Numbered from the stretch's first letter, positions 23,667 to 35,809 are shown. The stretch is DNA of 64,000 bases from Mytilisepta virgata (GCA_028015205.1 CM051520.1:34835528-34899527); one strand, 5' to 3'. Made by a program: numbers and translations. The notes: generated by a model not told the origin, from the letters alone.

Positions 23667-23893
23667 GGGACAAGATCAAAAGTTCAATGTAGGATAAAAA
23701 ACTTAATTCAAATAGTTTGGGGGTGGGGGGATAAAAATCGCTGCAAGTTTTGTTATCCGACATCGATTTTCTGATATGCCCATATTGGTCAATCAATTTT
23801 TCCCAAATTAAGTTAAGAGCGGGGGTGGGGGGTCAATGAAAAAACTATGTGAATTAAGTTTTTTATCCTACATTGATTTTTTGATCTCGTCCC
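23667..23893. mobile_element. TTA-flanked MITE, GGGACGAGATC family, copy 2
   Basis: Same structure as 7957-8202 with shorter G runs. Ends GGGACAAGATCAAAAG and its complement, flanked by TTA on both sides (23664-23666, 23894-23896). It lies just downstream of the nSTAND3 gene's last exon, possibly within its 3' UTR or flank. Confidence 0.85.
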
Positions 23894-23896
23894 TTA

Positions 23897-24599
23897 GTCA
23901 AATGGAATCTGTCTTAATCCTATGACTGCAGATTGACATGAAAAAACATGATACATATAAAAATTTCAGTTAAGTAGTTGATTTATGGTTCCTGCTAGTT
24001 CATATGAAATATGTTGAAGGTTTATGTTGATAAACAGATTTTTTCTGGACATTGCAATCAAATTTGATGATATTTTGTTTTCCAATTTAATCTATAAAAG
24101 TATGAAGAGGATGGTTGTTTCGGAATAGAGAAACCAAGTACCAAATAATTTCTGTTTAGGCATTTATTTGTTTTACTGAATAATGGTGTTTGTGTAACTG
24201 GATACATGTGGCAGCTTTAGTACGACACATGTAATACTGGGTCATTGTTGTAATCTGTGTCATCAATCTGGTCCTCCTCTGTGACAATTTAAAAAAACAA
24301 AATGAAAAAACAAAAAGCCAAGCTTGACCAAAACACATTATCAACTCTTTGCTATTATGGGTATTTAATTATTTTTCCAGTTGACTGTTTTTCTGGAAAC
24401 CAGCTACTGATCAGTTGTTGTGCTACTGAAAATCCAAGAATTTATTGGAAATTCAAAGAATTGATGTTGATGTGTCTGCCATATGTTTTCCATATGAAAT
24501 AAAACAGGTTATATAGATACAAATGTGAGAACAGAAAACTGAAAGCGTACTTTTTGTCTGAATAGTTGTATTGCAGTTAACCCTATTTTGTATTTTTTT
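23897..24599. other. Downstream flank of the nSTAND3-ankyrin gene, nothing recognised
   Basis: AT-rich, with an AATAAA at about 24499. No exon supported. Confidence 0.4.
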
Positions 24600-25025
24600 A
24601 TAATTCATTTGCAAGCCTGCTTAATTTGTATAACATGCATATCAATTCACGATGCTTCACATTATTATTTTATTACAAAATCCAAGAATGTGATTCAAAG
24701 TGATATTATTTTCTTGCTGTGTAAATAGTTTAATTGTAGCTACTAAAATACTTTGTTTAATTTTCATCAGTGTAGCTACCTAAATAAAGTTGCAAGATCC
24801 TCACTGAACTAATTTTCAATCTCTTTCATAGCCAATATCAGTTTGGAAAAGATTTATATATACACCGTAATGGTATATGTACAAAAATGGTATCTAAATG
24901 TTTTAATACACACACATTAAATGGCAAATATTTCATTGAATCACATTCCCCAAATTTTGATATTATTCTGCACATTGTAAAATATTGACATTACCTAATT
25001 GTTCTGAATTAGTGAGATACGTACA
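24600..25025 (+). repeat. Diverged copy of the segment at 7011-7375
   Basis: Collinear similarity with 7011-7375 in the same orientation, with small indels. Includes AAATCCAAGAATGTGATTCA and CAATCTCTTTCATAGCCAAT. Class unknown. Confidence 0.55.
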
Positions 25026-25204
25026 TGACGTAGAAGTGTTCTGTACAAAGAGTTTTTTTTTCCATAAGATACAAAATAAAAGGTGCTTCAAGAGCCATAT
25101 TTTTGTAAATACATAAAATTGTGATTTATTAATTTATACATAAATGTACATTTACTAAACATGTCATATGAAACACTTAGGCACCAACCATTTTATTACA
25201 AGGG

Positions 25205-25735
25205 GGGAGATGGGATTTTTTATGCCCCCGTGACAAAATGTCGGGGGACATTAATTTACCCCTGTCCGTCCGTCCGTCTGGATCAGGATACATTGTTTGT
25301 CCGGCTATCTCCTCCCAAAGTTTTGGAGATACAAGTTTAATATTTTGTAGGATGTTCACATACATAATGAAGGTGTGCATGGCAACAGGATTTTGATTTT
25401 TTTCAAATATTCTGAAAATGACAGGTAGTTGGACTTGGGCATTTTTTTTGGTATTATTTGTATAAAGACATCATGGTTTGTCCGGCTATCTCCTCCTACA
25501 GTTTTGGCGATACAGCTTTAATATTTTGTAGGATGTTCATATACATAATGAAGGTGTGCATGGCCAAAGGATTTTGATTTCTTTTAAATATTCTGAAAAT
25601 GATAGGTAGTTGCACTTAGTCATTTTTTGGTATTAGCTGTATAAAGAGATCATGGTTTGTCTGGCTATTCCTCCTAAATATTTGGAGATACATCTTTAAT
25701 ATTTTATAGAATGTTCAAACATAAAAAAGGGCAGA
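25205..25735 (+). repeat. Dispersed repeat with ~180-bp tandem units (GTCGGGGGACATT type)
   Basis: A boundary-like segment ATGCCCCCGTGACAAAATGT, then CGGGGGACATTAAT and a CCGTCCGTCCGT run, is followed by units starting GTTTGTC(C/T)GGCTATC at about 25296, 25478 and 25655. Each unit contains TAATATTTTGTAGGATGTTC and TCTGAAAATGA.AGGTAGTTG. Recalled as a common molluscan repeat; no coding capacity. Confidence 0.7.
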
Positions 25736-27204
25736 AAAAAAGGGGTGGGGCATTGTCCATATCTCGTTTGAAAAAATATCTTATGTCCATGATTGTCTGA
25801 AAAAATATCCCTCTCTCTCTGTTGTCAATTTTTTTTTCTAATTTTGTGTTTTGAGAAAGATTTTGGCTTCCGTTTGTTTGAAAAAAAAATATTTTCGACC
25901 GAAGCGGAAAAAAATTTTGTATGAAAAATATAAATCCCTTTCTTCCTCAGTAATAAAATGGTCGGTGCCTTATAGGTGAATAAATAGTGTTTAATTGCAG
26001 ACTCATTTGGCCAGTGTCTGTTTCTTTAGGACCAGTCAAATTAAAAAAGTTGTATAAAAAGAATTATATTAGTGTCACTACACTATTATCTCAGTGAAAC
26101 TATTAAAATAATATTATATTTAGATTAATCATGTTTTTAGTCATGCTGCAAATCTGCTATTATTATTCTTCTCATTCATAACAATGTATTAAAGATTTTT
26201 GACAAAATCCTTATTGGTAGGATGCTAGATTTATTGTTACAATTATAACCCTTGTAAATATATCATAACAGTTTGTCTTGTAAGTCTGCATGTGTTTGTT
26301 CAATTTTATATAAGAGATTTTTTATATAAATGAAGTTTTGTTCCTGGAAATTTAAATAGTTTTGGACAAATATCTCATTAACAGCATTCAATATCCATAG
26401 TTTTTTTTAGGTTGGTAAAACAAGTACAAATCTGTGTGAAAAGGGGAATAACTCCAAAAAAAAATTATTTCATTATTTGAGTACTTTCAATAATTCAAAT
26501 TTTACTTCATACCATTGGTCTACATAATGTAATTAGTATTTCACCTTACCTTAATAGTGATTATAAATTGCAGTGTATAATTTCTCTCATTCAATAAAAC
26601 AGAATTGAAAAAGAATTGCAACTAAACTTCAGGCAGCTGGTTAATATTATTACTTTTTTCCAGGAACTGTATATGAAGTATTATATGATCCCTGTTTTTT
26701 CCATATTTGCAATCTTTTTTATGACCTGAGTTTTAATGTCAAACAATCTTTTTATTTGGCTCCTTCTAAGAATCTGTGATTTAGCAAGGGGAGATAACTG
26801 AAGAAATATTTAATAAACAGAAGCAAAAAAGTATTTGAACCAATGGCATGTTGAGTAAAAGAACTCGCATAACAGGTTTTAAATGTGAAAACATAATCAT
26901 CTAATTTTTCAATTATGACTTAACTTGAGGTGAACATCATACTGTACATATAACCATATATTGTTATTGAAAGTTATATAACTTGTGTTGAAATTCTAAA
27001 AAACTAAACATACTTTAAATTGTTTTAGTAAAAGAACCATTCGTTAAACAAGATATTTTTTTTGTCAACTTCCCTTTTTCTTTATTCATTTTCTCAGCTA
27101 CATGTAAAGTAGAACTACATTGGTACTCTTGTTTACCATGGAGTGGAGAAATTTAATAAATAAAATATAGAAGGCAATTGTGTTATATAAACCAAAAAGT
27201 CTCA
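25736..27204. other. Intergenic, nothing recognised
   Basis: AT-rich single-copy-looking DNA with no splice-bounded exon or RNA gene visible. Confidence 0.4.
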
Positions 27205-27583
27205 ATATGGCCCAAAGGGCCATCTGAGCTTATGTCATCACTTGGCATCCATCGTCCGTCCGCCCGTCTCTCTGTAAAATTTTACATTTTGATCTTCTCT
27301 GAAACCCCTAAGCCAAATGAACTGAAACTTGGTGTGGAGCATCTATCGAAATACCTTGATAACATTTGCATATTTTGTTCCGGTCAGACAACTGATATAG
27401 CCGCCATGATGAATTCTTATTTCTGATTGGTTAAAATTAATAAAATTTTCTGAGACTGCAAAGCCAAATGAGCTGTATCCTTTGTATGGAAGGTCCATTA
27501 TAATTTTCACTTGAAATAAAATGGATTGATTGTGGGACTCTCAGGTGAGTGATATGGGCTCAGTTCTCTTGAGCTTCTTGTTT
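27205..27583 (-). repeat. Complete short R1 repeat copy
   Basis: Bounded by both ends on the minus strand: the complement of the tail (GGCCCAAAGGGCCATCTGAGC, CATCACTTGGCATCC, CCGTCCGCCCG) at 27205-27270 and the complement of the head (CAGGTGAGTGATATGGGCTC...GAGC) at 27541-27583. The body has one TCTCTGAAACC unit. It is the shortest copy here with both termini and so useful for defining the family. Confidence 0.7.
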
Positions 27584-28561
27584 GCTCCAAAAATTATATT
27601 ATTGAAATGTACACAAATGTATGTGTGAATAATGTAAGATTGTCTTGAAAGAATTTTAAAATTGCTTGGCCACAGAATTTCCAACCAAGTCGTACTAAAT
27701 TACCTGATACAGAATGTGTAGAATCATGCAATATATTGAACTTATATTAAGGAAATGCTTAGGTGTTATAGGGAAGGGGTGGACAAAAACATATGGAAAA
27801 ACATCTTAAATAAATTACCAATCATTCTTAATTAAAAGAAGAAAGTTTTTTTTTAAATGATATTTTCAGTCTTGCAAGATATTTCAACTCAAGGAAGTTG
27901 TAGATGAAATTAAATCCTTATTTAATTTCTAGTTGGTGTAGGATCATGGTTTCATGGTCTTTGGAGAATATGCCTTTTGCCTCAGAAATATTTTTTCTTT
28001 TGTATTATTCCAAGCAATCAAAATTTAGGATTTTATGACATAACAGTGTTAGGGATATATTAAAAACATTTGAAAGCTCTGTCAGATATATGATTTATTT
28101 TATTTGAATTTAATTTCATGTCATAATAATAAGCACAAACCCATAACAATATCACTCCTTGCAAAAAATACAACACAAAAATTGGCTGAAGTTGGAATAT
28201 TTTGTAGGCCTAAATTTATGTATATAGACTTGTGTGAGATTTTTTTTTTATAATTTTATATTCGTATTAAATGGTGATGGGAAATATTATTTGGATTTGC
28301 CTTGACAATATATACATTCTATTGTGTCTGTTATGTTTATATGAATGTAAATTTTGGCGGACGTATAATGTTATGAGCCTGTCGTCGTCAGCCTGGGTGT
28401 CTGTAGACTGTTAGGTTTCTCATGCTCATTTACTTTTGTTTGATTGAATGTATAATATTTTACTGCAATGGCCCCTATAAGTCCCAAGACCACAATTATT
28501 TCATAGCGCATTTTCATATTAGCCCTAAGTCAAATTTTAAAAAATTACACCACCTCAAACT
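27584..28561. other. Intergenic, nothing recognised
   Basis: AT-rich DNA with no supportable gene or repeat boundary. Confidence 0.4.
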
Positions 28562-28564
28562 TTA

Positions 28565-28929
28565 GGCCTAAATTAAAATATTGTTTGTTTGCTGTCAGCT
28601 GTCCGACCCAAAAAAATCGCCACGACCCAAATAATTTTATTGCCGTTTTTGAAAACTTTTTTTTTTATTCCGGAATTTTGCCGGTTGCGGTTTAGAATCG
28701 AGTGCTGATTTCCGGGTTACATGCGATTTGATTTCCGGTAGTACATTGAAATGTTTCGTAGGTATACAAGTTAAAAAGATGTACGAGGCTCCCTACATTC
28801 ATGCTATTATATAAACATCCAAAATATTTTTCCAGAAAAAAAATAAAATAATTTACCTACCTACCTACCTACCCACATAAAAAATTCTGGGTAGGAGAAT
28901 GGCAAACAAACAATATTTTAATTTAGGCC
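28565..28929. mobile_element. TTA-flanked MITE, GGCCTAAATT family
   Basis: A perfect 28-bp terminal inverted repeat beginning GGCCTAAATTAAAATATTG, flanked by TTA (28562-28564 and 28930-28932). The 365-bp element includes a TACC microsatellite (about 28855-28873) and no open frame. The TTA duplication fits a PIF/Harbinger-type MITE (inference). Confidence 0.85.
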
Positions 28930-29945
28930 TTATAATCTTTTTTTTATTCAATGTACACTGATAACTGGAAAATATATCAAAATTATAGAAAATTCTACCA
29001 TTGCAAATCCAAGAAAACCCCAAAATGTCTTTAAGGGGTATAGTTATTATTCACATAGCCCCTAACATCGTGATATTTGGCCATTTTGACGGTCACCAAA
29101 TTACAACTATTACATTCTTGTGTTTATAAAACTGTTTAAAATTAAGTAATTTGACCCTTGTGCTTTATATTTTAACTAAGATACTTGAAAAAAGGCAAAC
29201 AGAAAATCAGGAAAATTTATTTTTTTTAAAAAAAACTATAAAATATGGGGAACTAGGGCCATAAGAAATACAGGTTGGGGTTGATTTTGGGGAATCTGGC
29301 CCCTCCTGTTTTTTTCTGGGGGTCATCAAGGATTTTTTGATAATTTTGGTGTAACTTTTTTCATATTCGTTCGATTCATTCGATTGTTATGATTTCAGGT
29401 TTTTAAAGTTCCTTGATGGAAATGGAAAAATAGTGCACATTTACTGTATTTCTTTACTTGTCGACATGTTGTGGTAGTATCATGCTGCAATTAGCAAAAC
29501 CCTTTATTTTTTGTACATATTTTACATTGAAATGTTTATTTTAAGTTTGTATAATCGTAGTACTTTATATACTTTCATAATACATGTACATGCAAATATT
29601 GATTAGAGACTACATTGTTCAAATTTTCTGTGTATTTAAGTATTGAAGACACATATGTGGTTGCAGATCACAGTAAAATCTCTAGTTTAATTTTTTTCGT
29701 TTGCAGATCCCAGTAAAACCTCTAGTTTAAGTTTTTTCGTTAGACAATTGGTTTCTGGAGTATGTGGGAATTAGTAAAAATTGTGTTTATCGCTGAGATA
29801 TTAGTAAAACTTAAGGGAATACACTTTAGATGCATTGGAGCTGTGCATAATATGTTACATCATAATATGTTGTGAGGAAAGGAAGGGAAAGAAAAATTGT
29901 TTTCTAATATCTCTGAAACATGCACACACATGTACCCAAGCTCTA
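28930..29945. other. Intergenic, nothing recognised
   Basis: AT-rich. A short direct duplication at about 29663-29735 repeats TTGCAGATC(A/C)CAGTAAAA and CTCTAGTTTAA. No gene seen. Confidence 0.4.
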
Positions 29946-31241
29946 AGCTCACTTAGGCCAGGTGAGCTATTGCCATCGTCCGTCATCGTTATTGTCGTAA
30001 ACTTTTCTTTTAAAAACTTCTAATCTGAAATAACAGGACTAATTTGAACAAAAATTGGCAGTATGGTCTTTAGTTGGTCCTCTTTCAGAATTGTATCCGA
30101 TGACCCGCCTGTCATCAAAGATGGCTGCCAGTACTGAGTAGAGTTTAACACCCAGTGGGAAATTTGCTTCCAGATAATCTTGTCTGAAACCACATAGCCA
30201 ATTGGAACAAAATTTGGCAGCAATAGTCCTTAGGTGGTCCTCTTTCAAGATGGCTGCCAGAGCTGAGTAGAGTTTAACATAGGACCCTATGGAGCTTTAC
30301 GTAAAGATCTTCTTGCCTGAAACCACTTGATCAGTTGGAACAAAACTTGGCAGCAATGGTCCTTATAGATGATCCTCTTTCATGATTGTATCCAATTAAC
30401 CCACTCAGCATCCATGATGGCTGCTATATCAAAATGTAGTTTAACATAAGATCCTAGGAAATTTAGTTAAAGATTGTCTTCAACCCACAAAGCCTTGGAA
30501 CAAACCTTGGCGGCAATGCTCATTCAGAATTGTATCCAATGACCAAACCCGTCATCCAAGAAAGCTGCCAGAGCCAAACATATTTAACATAGGACCCTAC
30601 GTAAAATTTGCTTAAAGATCTTCTTGCCTCACTCAGAAACCACTTGGCTAATTGAAACAAAACTTTGCAGCAATGGTCCTTAGGCGGTCCTCTTTCAGAA
30701 ATATATATGATGACCCCAGCCACCATCCAAGATAGTTGCCAGAACCAAACATAGTTTAACATAGAACCCTACATGGAATTTAATGAAGGTATCTGGACCA
30801 TAATAGATAATGATCGGAAATTGTATCGCTTTTTTGACGGTGAATGGCTGCACCAAACAATTTAAAGCTGGAATTTTGTATATATATTTTTCTCAAGTTG
30901 AAACACATTTTGTTGCTTATATGCAGAGTATGTAAAAATAAGTTAGTTATATTGGCATTTCCGAAGTTTGACGATAATTACCGATGTCATTTCAGTTGGG
31001 TTGTATGGAACATCAGGGAACCTTTTAAATAATCACGTGGTCATTTATGGTCTGGATACCTTAAAGACCTTCTTGTCTGAAACCACTTAGCCAATTGGAA
31101 CAAAAGTTGGTAGCAATGATCATTAGGTTATCCCCTTTCAGAATTATAATTCCGATGACCCCACCAACCATTTAAGATGGCTGACAGAGCCAAACATAAT
31201 TTAACAGGATCCTATGGGAAGTTTAGTTAAACATTTTCTTG

Positions 31242-31439
31242 TGTAACAGTAGAGCATGATTTGTCTCCCAAAATTACCTACCGCACCAACCGGGGATCGA
31301 ACCCGGAACCTTTGGTTCAGTAGTCCACCGCTCTACCAACTGAGCTAAAGGAGTACTCCACTAGCGCAGCTAATGGAGGGTGGTTATAAACCTGTTACGG
31401 TTCTATAACTTCTATATTAATCAAGGGAAGCCCGTTACA
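31242..31439 (-). repeat. LTR (3' LTR on the minus strand), 198 bp
   Basis: Apparently identical to 31546-31743. Contains a tRNA-like module with both internal pol III promoter boxes: A box TAGCTCAGTTGG (complement of 31336-31347) and B box GGTTCGATCCC (complement of 31293-31303). Confidence 0.93.
31283..31354 (-). pseudogene. tRNA-like sequence inside LTR 1
   Basis: About 72 nt with a good D arm (GCTC/GAGC), a good T arm (CCGGG, loop TTCGATC, CCCGG) and canonical A and B boxes. The anticodon arm is imperfect (loop CTACTGA, nominal anticodon ACT, no long variable arm as a Ser tRNA would have), and the acceptor ends barely pair. It is not a working tRNA gene; it probably serves as promoter or structural module. 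Confidence 0.75.
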
Positions 31440-31456
31440 CTTCCCCCACCTCAAGA

Positions 31457-31475
31457 GTCATCGTCCTTCGATGAC
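31457..31475. other. Perfect stem-loop in the TRIM interior
   Basis: GTCATCG, loop TCCTT, CGATGAC. It is the only obvious structure in the 106-bp interior and might be a packaging or dimerisation element (inference). Confidence 0.5.
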
Positions 31476-31533
31476 GATATCCAACTTCAACCCTTTTGCC
31501 AACTAGCCCTTTTTGACAATCGTGGGTTTTTTA

Positions 31534-31544
31534 GTTGGGCGCCA
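31534..31544 (-). promoter_or_regulatory. TRIM primer-binding site
   Basis: TGGCGCCCAAC on the minus strand, one base from the LTR edge. It would pair with a tRNA ending GTTGGGCGCCA, as tRNA-Lys species do; beyond 11 bases the match to that tRNA as I recall it stops. Confidence 0.75.
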
Positions 31545-31545
31545 A

Positions 31546-31743
31546 TGTAACAGTAGAGCATGATTTGTCTCCCAAAATTACCTACCGCACCAACCGGGGA
31601 TCGAACCCGGAACCTTTGGTTCAGTAGTCCACCGCTCTACCAACTGAGCTAAAGGAGTACTCCACTAGCGCAGCTAATGGAGGGTGGTTATAAACCTGTT
31701 ACGGTTCTATAACTTCTATATTAATCAAGGGAAGCCCGTTACA
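31546..31743 (-). repeat. LTR (5' LTR on the minus strand), 198 bp
   Basis: Second LTR, apparently identical to the first. Its tRNA-like module lies at about 31587-31658. The 3' edge of this LTR on the minus strand abuts the primer-binding site. Confidence 0.93.
31587..31658 (-). pseudogene. tRNA-like sequence inside LTR 2
   Basis: Same sequence as the module at 31283-31354, offset by 304 bp. Confidence 0.75.
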
Positions 31744-32400
31744 CTTGTCTGAAACTGCTTGGCCAATTGGAAAAAAAAGGCAGCAATGGTCTTTATGTGG
31801 TCCACATTCAGAATTGGATCTGATGACTCTGTCTGCCATTGACGATGCCTGCAAGAGCAGAACATAGTTTAACATAGAACCTATATAAAAGTTCTCAGAA
31901 AGATCTTCTTGTGTGAAATCATTGAGCCAATTGGAACTTGACAGCAATGACTGAGACTGCCAGTCAAGATGGACAATAGTCCAGTAAGCAATACATGCTC
32001 CTGGGAGACTCTCGGTTTATACATGTATTTCATTAGGAAACAACCATTTGGTTTTTATGTTGAATGAAGTGGGCAAAAAAGGGACTGGTGAAAAAAGGTT
32101 GGCTTCGAAATTTTAATTGATTTTTTTTTTTAATTTTAAAAGCTGAAGAAAAATGCAGATTCTTGGGTGTCGCAAAAAGTTTCTTGGATTAACAGTTAAA
32201 ATTTCCGAAATACCAAATGGTTGCCTTCTTACTTAAAGGAAATCTCACCAATGTTGAAATTAAGTTATGTATTTTAAGATATTTTGTAAAATGACAATTT
32301 ATTATTTGAATAATAGACTAACAAAACTTACTTGTATATGATTATATTTAACAGGATTATAATTTCCATATTCTAACATAATAAAATATCTAACATAAAG

Positions 32401-33250
32401 GTTTTATTATTTCCTCGACCAACGGCGCGGAGTTGTGGAGGTGATATAGCGTTTGTTTCGTCCGTTCCTCCGTCAGTCCGTCCCACCTTATAAAGGCCCA
32501 GATCTTAGACTATGTATGTCATACATGTCATATAGGTATAATATTTCATCAGTGGATGCATCTTGAAAAATAACGAAGGTCTGTATAAAAAGTTGATCAC
32601 CTTGACCTACATTTTATGCATGAGTGACTAGTTAAATTTTGCATTAATGTCCAGTTCTAAAACACTACTTCATATATGTATAATATTTCAGCAGTGGCTG
32701 CGTCTTGGAAAACAATGAAGGTTCGGATAAAAATTGGATCACTCTGACCTACATTTCATGTATGAGTGACTCTGGTTAAGTTTTGCGTTAAGGTCCAGTT
32801 CTAAGACGCTGTAATTCACATAGGCATAATATTTAAGCATTTTGGAACATAACGAAAGTGCCTATAAAAATTGGATCACCCTGACCTACATTTTATGCAT
32901 GGATGTCTCTGGTTTATTTATGAGTGATGGTTCATTTCTACGACACTTTTAGTCATATAGGTATACTATTTCACCAGTGGATGCGTCTTGGAAAATAACA
33001 AAGGTGCGTATAAAAATTTGATCACTCTGACCTACATTTTATGCATGAGTGATTCCAGTTAAGTTTTTGCGTTAAGGTCCAGATCTAAGACAGTGTAATA
33101 CATATAGGTATAATATTTCACTAGTGGATGCATCTTGGAAAGCAACGAAAGTCCCTATAAAAATTGGATCACACTGACCTAAATTTTCTGTATGGGTGAC
33201 TCTGGTTAAGTTTTGCGTTAAGGTCCATTTCTAAGACACTACATGTATGT
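32401..33250 (-). repeat. Tandem array, unit about 146 bp, inverse orientation of the GAGGTCAAGG arrays
   Basis: After a boundary motif CGACCAACGGCGCGGAGTTG and a CCGTCAGTCCGTCC stretch, five to six units follow, each with GGTCCA..TCTAAGAC, TATAATATTTCA, GTGGATGCGTCTTGG and TGACCTACATTTTATGC. Unit starts near 32649, 32793, 32930, 33077 and 33223. Its complement shares the GTCACTCATGCATAAAATGT, then AGGTCA layout of the arrays at 42720-47000 and 54060-54480. Confidence 0.7.
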
Positions 33251-33929
33251 TGAAAAGAAGTTAAAATACTGGAGAGGGGATTAGCTGTCGTTTACTACTG
33301 CCCAATCTACTAATTTCTTTTTGATACGTAGGATTTATTTTGTAGTGGCAAGAGAACTCCTTTGATATTAAAAGATGTTGCAACTGATATTTACCATATT
33401 GTAACATAATATGTCTCTACTGTTGTAAAATGTCCCTGTGACTTTAAACCACCAACTGTCATCCATATATTTATTAAGAATCTAAGTGGAAATGTAAGGG
33501 ACAGTTAAAACTTCAGTGATCTTAAAGTGGCGCTCTTTTACAATGGTATGCAATGATACTGAAATCCAATTAAGATACCTACCACAGCCATTCTAAGTTT
33601 AAGACCCATTTCAGCAAATCTGAGTTATTTTTACCGAATTTTCAATCAACTTTGCAAAAATTATACTTATAACCAATAAATAAACAGACCTTTCAAATCT
33701 CACTTATCATTTGTCTTGAAACTTATAAATAATAATAGTGAAAAGAAGATTTCTATAGAATAGCCAATGTCCCTAGCCAATAATCTGTCAATAACATAAA
33801 TAACAAAACAGAAAAAAGCAAAATCATACGGTAAAATACTTATCTAACCTTTGACATACATTTTGTCAAAATCAGTTGGGACATGAATTGAAATATTACT
33901 GTTTTTTTTATTTTAATATATGGTTACTT
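33251..33929. other. Intergenic, nothing recognised
   Basis: AT-rich DNA between two tandem arrays; no exon, RNA gene or element boundary seen. Confidence 0.4.
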
Positions 33930-34850
33930 AATTGTTACTTTTCCCAACATATGAAGGTCTTGGTCTTTTAAAATATTTACCAAAGATGGAATTGCAGTGT
34001 TTGAATTGGATCCATGCAATTGCTGTTTCTCACCTTATTACCTTAATATGTGGTTGCTATAGGTACATTTCCAAACTTACGGGTGTAAGAGACTTCCAGC
34101 ATATTTAACAAAGATGAAATCGCAATGCTTGAAGTTCAATTATTCTAATCAATTGCTGTTTCACACTTCAATATACTATTTGGTTGTAAGGTAATTTTCC
34201 AACTGAAAGTCTGAGAGTCATCCACGATCATTAACAAAGATGAACTTGCCATATTTGAGTTGTTTCACACCTAAGTAAATATGTGGTTGTTTGGTACTTT
34301 TCCAAAAAAAAAAAAATTAAAGATCTGAGAGTTGTCCAGAATATCTACCAAAGATAGAATTGCAATGTTTGAAATTCAATTACTCCAAGCAGTTACTGTT
34401 TGACACCTGATTACAGTACCTGTGGTTGATAGGTACTTTTCAAACATTTAACGGTTAGAGTCTTCCAGGATATTTATCAACGATGGTATTTTTGTGTTTG
34501 AAATTCAATAATTCCAAGTATATAGTTGCTAAGTATTTTTTCCAAAAAGTAAAAGGTCTAAGACTCTTCCAGGACAAAAACCGAAGATGGAATTGCAATG
34601 TTTGAAATTCAGTTACTCCAAGCAATTGCTGTTTCATCCTGAATACTTCATTATATTGATGCTAGGTACATTCTCAATATTTTAAAGGTCTGGGAGTCTT
34701 CCAGGATATTTACTAAAGATTGAGTTGCAATGCTTGAAAACCAATTGTTCCAAGCAATTGTTGTTTCACACTTGACTAAATTAATAAATGGTTCCTAGGA
34801 TTAAAGATCTGAGTGAAGGTCTTCCATGATATTTACCAAATATTAGGCAT
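33930..34850 (+). repeat. Degenerate tandem array, unit about 120-125 bp
   Basis: About eight units built from GTCTTCCAGGATATTTACCA, AAGATGGAATTGCAATG, TTGAAATTCAATTACTCC and AAGCAATTGCTGTTTCACAC. Units begin near 33960, 34090, 34210, 34330, 34457, 34563, 34691 and 34820. No coding frame runs through. Confidence 0.7.
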
Positions 34851-35809
34851 TTCATTAAATCTTTTGAGAAATTTGGACACGAGTCGAAAGTCAATTTCCC
34901 ATATTTTCACTATTCAAAAGGAGAAGAACTCTTAAGAAAAATAATCCGTCAGTACTGGTTTTCGAACTCGTCTGAGGGAATTATTTTTTACATCAACTGC
35001 ATTAAAATCTAACAAGTAATAGTTTTTTTCTAAAACGCTAGCCGTCTCTTGGCTTTTAATTATTAAAAAGTATTATGTTTTTATGTACTATTAAATGTTC
35101 GTAATGTCATCACATAGGCTTTTTACTTGACGTTTTTCGTTAGGTCAAGGGTAAACTTCATTAAATTAAAACACAAAGTAGGAGTTGAAGCTATATGTTT
35201 AGCATTGATTAGCAGTTGTCCATTAAAAGATACTTATCTTAACAAAGTATGTTTCAAATTTTAACAAGATATATTGAGTACAATAAGTTAACTTCCGAAA
35301 CGTAAGGGATGACATTTGACGATATCTATGACAATATTTATGTTGTGAAATGTATGATTGTGGTAAAATTTGTAAAATTTAACAATCATACATGTAAATA
35401 CAATAAGGCTATTAATAAAAAGTACAAAAACTAATATACATGTACTGAGTTAAATCAAGTTTTCAGCTCTTTCATATGAAAGACAAATCAGTGATCTTCC
35501 CCTCGTTGGGTTAGCCAATCAAATCTATAGTTATTCTTTTTCCAAATGAATAAATATTTTATTGATCTAGAAATAATGAAATCGTGTTAATTGAGTCAAG
35601 TTTTGTGGAAGTGAAGAAATTACTAAAATAAAAAGTCCAAATCCGATACCTTGTGGGATTAGAAGACATTTACTAGGTTTCAATTTTCTAAACCAATCAA
35701 GTACTTGATTCATCTTCAGTCGGTATTATCTTCCAATCAGGTAGAAGATAGCATTCATTACGCAGACTGTCCACCATTCAACTCTTAATACCGTCTCCGA
35801 GGACGGACA
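34851..35809. other. Intergenic; mosaic dispersed-repeat fragment
   Basis: At 34885-35000 lies a module (TTTTCACTATTCAAAAGGAG, CTCGTCTGAGG) that recurs in degraded form at 38335-38400 and 38480-38560. Otherwise nothing recognised. Confidence 0.45.

Larger units (their letters stand above)
31242..31743 (-). mobile_element. Terminal-repeat retrotransposon in miniature (TRIM), 502 bp
   Basis: Two direct repeats of 198 bp (31242-31439, 31546-31743) appear identical and begin TGTAAC and end GTTACA. They bracket a 106-bp interior. Read on the minus strand, a primer-binding site TGGCGCCCAAC starts one base after the 5' LTR, and a purine tract GAGGTGGGGGAAG ends at the 3' LTR. CTTG flanks both sides (31238-31241, 31744-31747), and removing the element plus one CTTG restores the surrounding repeat unit. 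No coding capacity. TRIMs are known from bivalves; whether this is that family needs a search. Confidence 0.93.
29946..32015 (-). repeat. Long R1 repeat copy hosting a TRIM insertion
   Basis: Starts with the complement of the tail (AGCTCACTTAGGCCAGGTGA, GCTATTGCCATCGTCCGTC). Some seven internal units follow, of the form CTTCTTG(T/C)CTGAAACCAC, CCAATTGGAACAAAA, GGCAGCAATGGTCCTTA and AAGATGGCTGCCAG. A degraded head (CTCCTGGGAGACTCTCGGT) lies near 32000. The 31242-31743 element interrupts one unit cleanly. Confidence 0.7.

Noticed and set aside
31283..31354. A functional tRNA gene
   Set aside because: Acceptor stem nearly unpaired, anticodon stem has mismatches at both ends, and the same sequence recurs in both LTRs of a retroelement.
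30020..31947. Several minus-strand frames of 67-82 codons
   Set aside because: Repeated phrases (SERGP.KDH) are translations of R1 units, interrupted by stops.
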